DNA from: an uncultured Methylobacillus sp.
GTDB lineage: Bacteria; Pseudomonadota; Gammaproteobacteria; Burkholderiales; Methylophilaceae
DNA length: 18,829 nucleotides
Assembly (NCBI GenBank): GCA_946478865.1
Contig: CAMLDO010000036.1
Span: forward strand, 1-18,829
Direction of reading: 5' to 3'
The translations under genes and the position numbers were made by a program. The stretch's first letter is position 1; every line of letters begins with the position of its first letter. The notes under the pieces are model-generated. The model saw nothing but the letters and a program-made list of their open reading frames with translations. It did no database searches and was not told where the DNA came from. Of the stretch, positions 16,773 through 18,829 are shown one piece after another.

Positions 16773-17818
16773 GCGGCCTCCTTCGCGCGCAGCCAGGCCA
16801 CGGCGTAGGCCGGCAGGCAGATGCCTGCCCACTCCGCTGCCGAGGCATCACCTTCGACATAATCGCGGGCCTCGACGAATGGACGGCCCATAAGGCGCGC
16901 CAATTCGCGTACAAGAAACATCCCGGCCCCAGCGCCGATAAAAGGAGCGTCATCGGGCAAAGCATGCAACGAAAGCTGGCGCTCGACTGCCGATTGCAGA
17001 GTCCGCAATTGCTGCGATCTGACCGCCCGGGCCAATTGGCGCCACTGTTCCATGCCGGCATCTCCGAGATCGCGCCCGACCATGCGTGCCAAGCGACGTG
17101 CGCTTTCCTGTTCGGACTTGCCCTGACCGTCGGCGGTATCGCTCATGTCATACCCCTCCGGGAGCTCGCCTGTCAGTCGATATACATCGGCCATCGTCGC
17201 AAAATGCTCCGCAGCCAATCGTTGCCACTCCCCGCCGAAAGGCAATTGCTGCGAGACAGCCATGACGGGCGTACGGATCACACCGGTATATACCAGCTCT
17301 TCGGTCTGCATGCGCTCGGCATCGGAATAACCGCGAGGAGCCGGTTTTTCGGAATTCAATACGATGAGATCGGCAGTCGTACTGCCCACATCGATGAATA
17401 TGGAGGGACTGCGACGCCGAGCAAGATATTCAGCGCTTGCATACCAGTTGGCGGAAGCAATGGCATCGGCATAGGCCGGTATGGAATCCAGAGAGATGAA
17501 GCCTTCGGAGCCGGCATAAATGGCAATATTGCTCTCATTCAGCCAGCTGCTCATATTTTGTGCAAGAAGCGCCACACCCGTCTGGCGATCGGGAAAAATG
17601 TCGACCAGCTCGCCGGTCATGGTGATTGCATGGCGCATCGGCAGCGAAGACAACTCGCCCAACACCTCAGTGACAGCCTGCTGCAATTGATCCATGCCGC
17701 GCCATAGCGGGCACGCGCGTTGTATGGCCTGAATGGCACGGCCATCGGGCTGTACCAGCACCGCTTTGAGATGCGCGCCACCGATATCCCAGCCTAATGT
17801 TGCGTTATTGTTCGTCAA
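16769..17818 (-). CDS. Hydantoinase/oxoprolinase-family protein, MfnF-like, H4MPT-linked C1 pathway
   Basis: The 349-residue protein of the ASKHA ATPase superfamily has phosphate-1 motif GWDIGGAHLK (Asp11), phosphate-2 motif IFIDVGSTTADL (Asp143) and adenosine motif FIGAGAGMFLV (293-303). It matches the short hydantoinase A/oxoprolinase relatives described as H4MPT-linked C1 transfer proteins. The archaeal homologue MfnF joins the furan diphosphate to the glutamyl-tyramine part of methanofuran. It is much shorter than true hydantoinases and has no partner subunit. The preferred start is TTG at 17818-17816, with GGAAG upstream. It overlaps the ATP-grasp gene by 14 nt; another TTG at 17845 would give 358 residues. 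The exact reaction in this organism is inferred. Confidence 0.82.
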   Translation of the reverse strand: MTNNNATLGWDIGGAHLKAVLVQPDGRAIQAIQRACPLWRGMDQLQQAVTEVLGELSSLPMRHAITMTGELVDIFPDRQTGVALLAQNMSSWLNESNIAIYAGSEGFISLDSIPAYADAIASANWYASAEYLARRRSPSIFIDVGSTTADLIVLNSEKPAPRGYSDAERMQTEELVYTGVIRTPVMAVSQQLPFGGEWQRLAAEHFATMADVYRLTGELPEGYDMSDTADGQGKSEQESARRLARMVGRDLGDAGMEQWRQLARAVRSQQLRTLQSAVERQLSLHALPDDAPFIGAGAGMFLVRELARLMGRPFVEARDYVEGDASAAEWAGICLPAYAVAWLRAKEAA

Positions 17819-18797
17819 GGCGGACTTCCACGATGTTGCGTTCAATCAGGAGGGGGGATGAAAAGCCGCCATTATAAAACATGTCCAGGATCAGCTCCGC
17901 CGGGTTGCATCCAATGGCCTGTTCCAAGCCGGCATATGAAGTCGTCAGACGCGGATTGACCTCAAGCACCCGGATATCCGTGTCCACCACGATCACATCG
18001 ACACCGATATATCCCGCCAAGCCCGGCATTGCACGAGCCACTTGTTTCGCCAACGAATCGAATTGCGTCCAGTACGACCACATGTCATTGAGAACACTGC
18101 CTCGGTAGCAGAAGCTGTCTTTCACGCGCTCGACAAGTTGTCGATTGCAGGTCAGCAACCATGCCTCTCCTTTCATGCACAGCATGGAAATACTGGCAGG
18201 GATACCCGCTACCAGAGGCTGCACGATAGATGAGCTCGCATGCGCCTGGGCGTTCAACCACTCCGACAGTGCCTGCTTGTCTTCGAAAATTCGGCTGCCC
18301 TCGCAACTAACGCCGTCATCCGGCTTCACAACCAGCGGCCCGCTGCTCAACCTCTGAAAATCGTTCGATCGGAAAGTTTCGATAACCGGGATGCCCGCTT
18401 TCGCCAAATGCTGGCTGGTCGCGTATTTGCTTGCCCCCAACCTGACCGTATCGGGGCTGCTGGCTAACAATAACTTGCCGTGACGTACCGCAAGATCGCA
18501 CAGACTCGCAAGAATATCATCGCTTTCCGGAGCAACGGGCCACACAGCATCGGCAGCCTGCATGCACTGCTCCCAAATCGCCCATACATCCTGTTCGGGG
18601 GTAACTCTTACGGAAGGAAATTCACGCCTGGGCGTGAGGCGGAAGTCATGGGTCGTGATCAGCTCGGCGCCCGGCACTCGTGATAATCCATTGAGCACGG
18701 CATTCAGCATCAGTTGCCCCTCTTTCGCAAGAGAGGATGGCAATGCCTCGCGGTATAATCCACCGCCAGTCACGAACTCACAGACGAAAATCTTCAC
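17805..18797 (-). CDS. ATP-grasp ligase, MfnD-like, methanofuran-type cofactor pathway
   Basis: The 330-residue protein has the ATP-grasp fold: ATP-binding strands and loop GPLVVKPDDGVSCEGS at 153-168, GYIGVDVIV at 262-270, and the metal-binding VLEVNPRLTTSYAGL at 277-291 with Glu279 and Asn281. Archaeal MfnD joins glutamate to tyramine, and methylotrophs carry an ATP-grasp relative in their H4MPT islands. In bacterial methylofuran tyrosine is reported in place of tyramine, so the substrate may differ. It starts with GTG at 18797-18795, with no clear ribosome-binding site upstream. No other start codon occurs in frame before the window edge. It appears to be the first gene of the minus-strand operon, which runs to the pterin dehydratase. 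Confidence 0.82.
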   Translation of the reverse strand: MKIFVCEFVTGGGLYREALPSSLAKEGQLMLNAVLNGLSRVPGAELITTHDFRLTPRREFPSVRVTPEQDVWAIWEQCMQAADAVWPVAPESDDILASLCDLAVRHGKLLLASSPDTVRLGASKYATSQHLAKAGIPVIETFRSNDFQRLSSGPLVVKPDDGVSCEGSRIFEDKQALSEWLNAQAHASSSIVQPLVAGIPASISMLCMKGEAWLLTCNRQLVERVKDSFCYRGSVLNDMWSYWTQFDSLAKQVARAMPGLAGYIGVDVIVVDTDIRVLEVNPRLTTSYAGLEQAIGCNPAELILDMFYNGGFSSPLLIERNIVEVRLDEQ

Positions 18798-18829
18798 GTG
18801 GAAATCATTCCGGTTATTGATCTTTTGCA
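18798..18829 (+). CDS. Start of a HisA/HisF-like TIM-barrel protein, cut by the window edge
   Basis: Only ten codons are visible, from GTG at 18798, reading (M)EIIPVIDLL. This matches the first beta strand of HisA-type TIM barrels (IPAIDL in HisA). HisA-like proteins with such an N-terminus are known in bacterial H4MPT gene islands, which suits the neighbours. No ribosome-binding site is visible. It is short, so the call relies on that single motif and the context. Confidence 0.5.
   Translation, partial: MEIIPVIDLL

Noticed and set aside
15618..16808. 396-codon plus-strand frame opposite pabB
   Set aside because: Shadow of a well-supported pabB gene; its composition reflects codon bias on the other strand.
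16769..17818. A true hydantoinase or 5-oxoprolinase subunit
   Set aside because: The protein is about half the expected length, has no HyuB partner, and lies among methanofuran-type genes.

Overview
The window looks like the chromosome of a betaproteobacterium, probably of the Nitrosomonadales/Methylophilales kind, with methylotroph-type C1 metabolism. Two things point there: the order tRNA-Leu, tig, clpP, clpX, lon, hupB, tRNA-Val, tRNA-Asp, and a set of archaeal-like genes for methanopterin- and methanofuran-type cofactors. I cannot name the genus. Base composition and codon use look even throughout, and I see no insertion sequence, integrase, CRISPR array or phage gene.

Region 1 (1-6486, all minus strand) is a protein-quality-control block. 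It reads tRNA-Leu(TAG), trigger factor, ClpP, ClpX, Lon, HU, tRNA-Val(TAC) and tRNA-Asp(GTC, cut by the window edge). Gaps are mostly too short for separate promoters, so much of the block is probably co-transcribed. Two internal promoters are clear: a near-consensus sigma-32 heat-shock promoter in front of lon, and a strong extended -10 sigma-70 promoter in front of hupB that is buried in a large inverted repeat. ClpX unfolds and ClpP degrades, Lon is a second ATP-dependent protease, and trigger factor folds nascent chains.

Region 2 (6487-7281) holds a small unidentified helical protein (plus strand) facing a PHA-system family protein (minus strand), then a 98-bp divergent control region with an inverted repeat.

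Region 3 (7282-14429, plus strand) is a tripartite efflux operon: outer-membrane TolC-like lipoprotein, periplasmic adaptor and CzcA/CusA-related RND pump. A membrane-bound PilJ-PAS-GGDEF diguanylate cyclase follows as a probable fourth gene. Pump and adaptor both depart from the textbook heavy-metal types.

Region 4 (14404-18829) is a tightly packed minus-strand operon, in transcription order: ATP-grasp ligase (MfnD-like), hydantoinase/ASKHA-like protein (MfnF-like), PabB, amino-acid-kinase-fold kinase (MfnE-like) and a pterin-4a-carbinolamine dehydratase-like protein. The first two and the kinase resemble archaeal methanofuran-synthesis enzymes. PabB supplies p-aminobenzoate, a precursor of both folate and tetrahydromethanopterin. 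At the right edge a plus-strand ORF begins exactly where the ATP-grasp gene begins on the other strand, and its first residues look like a HisA-family TIM barrel. Together this suggests an island making the cofactors of the H4MPT-linked formaldehyde oxidation pathway.
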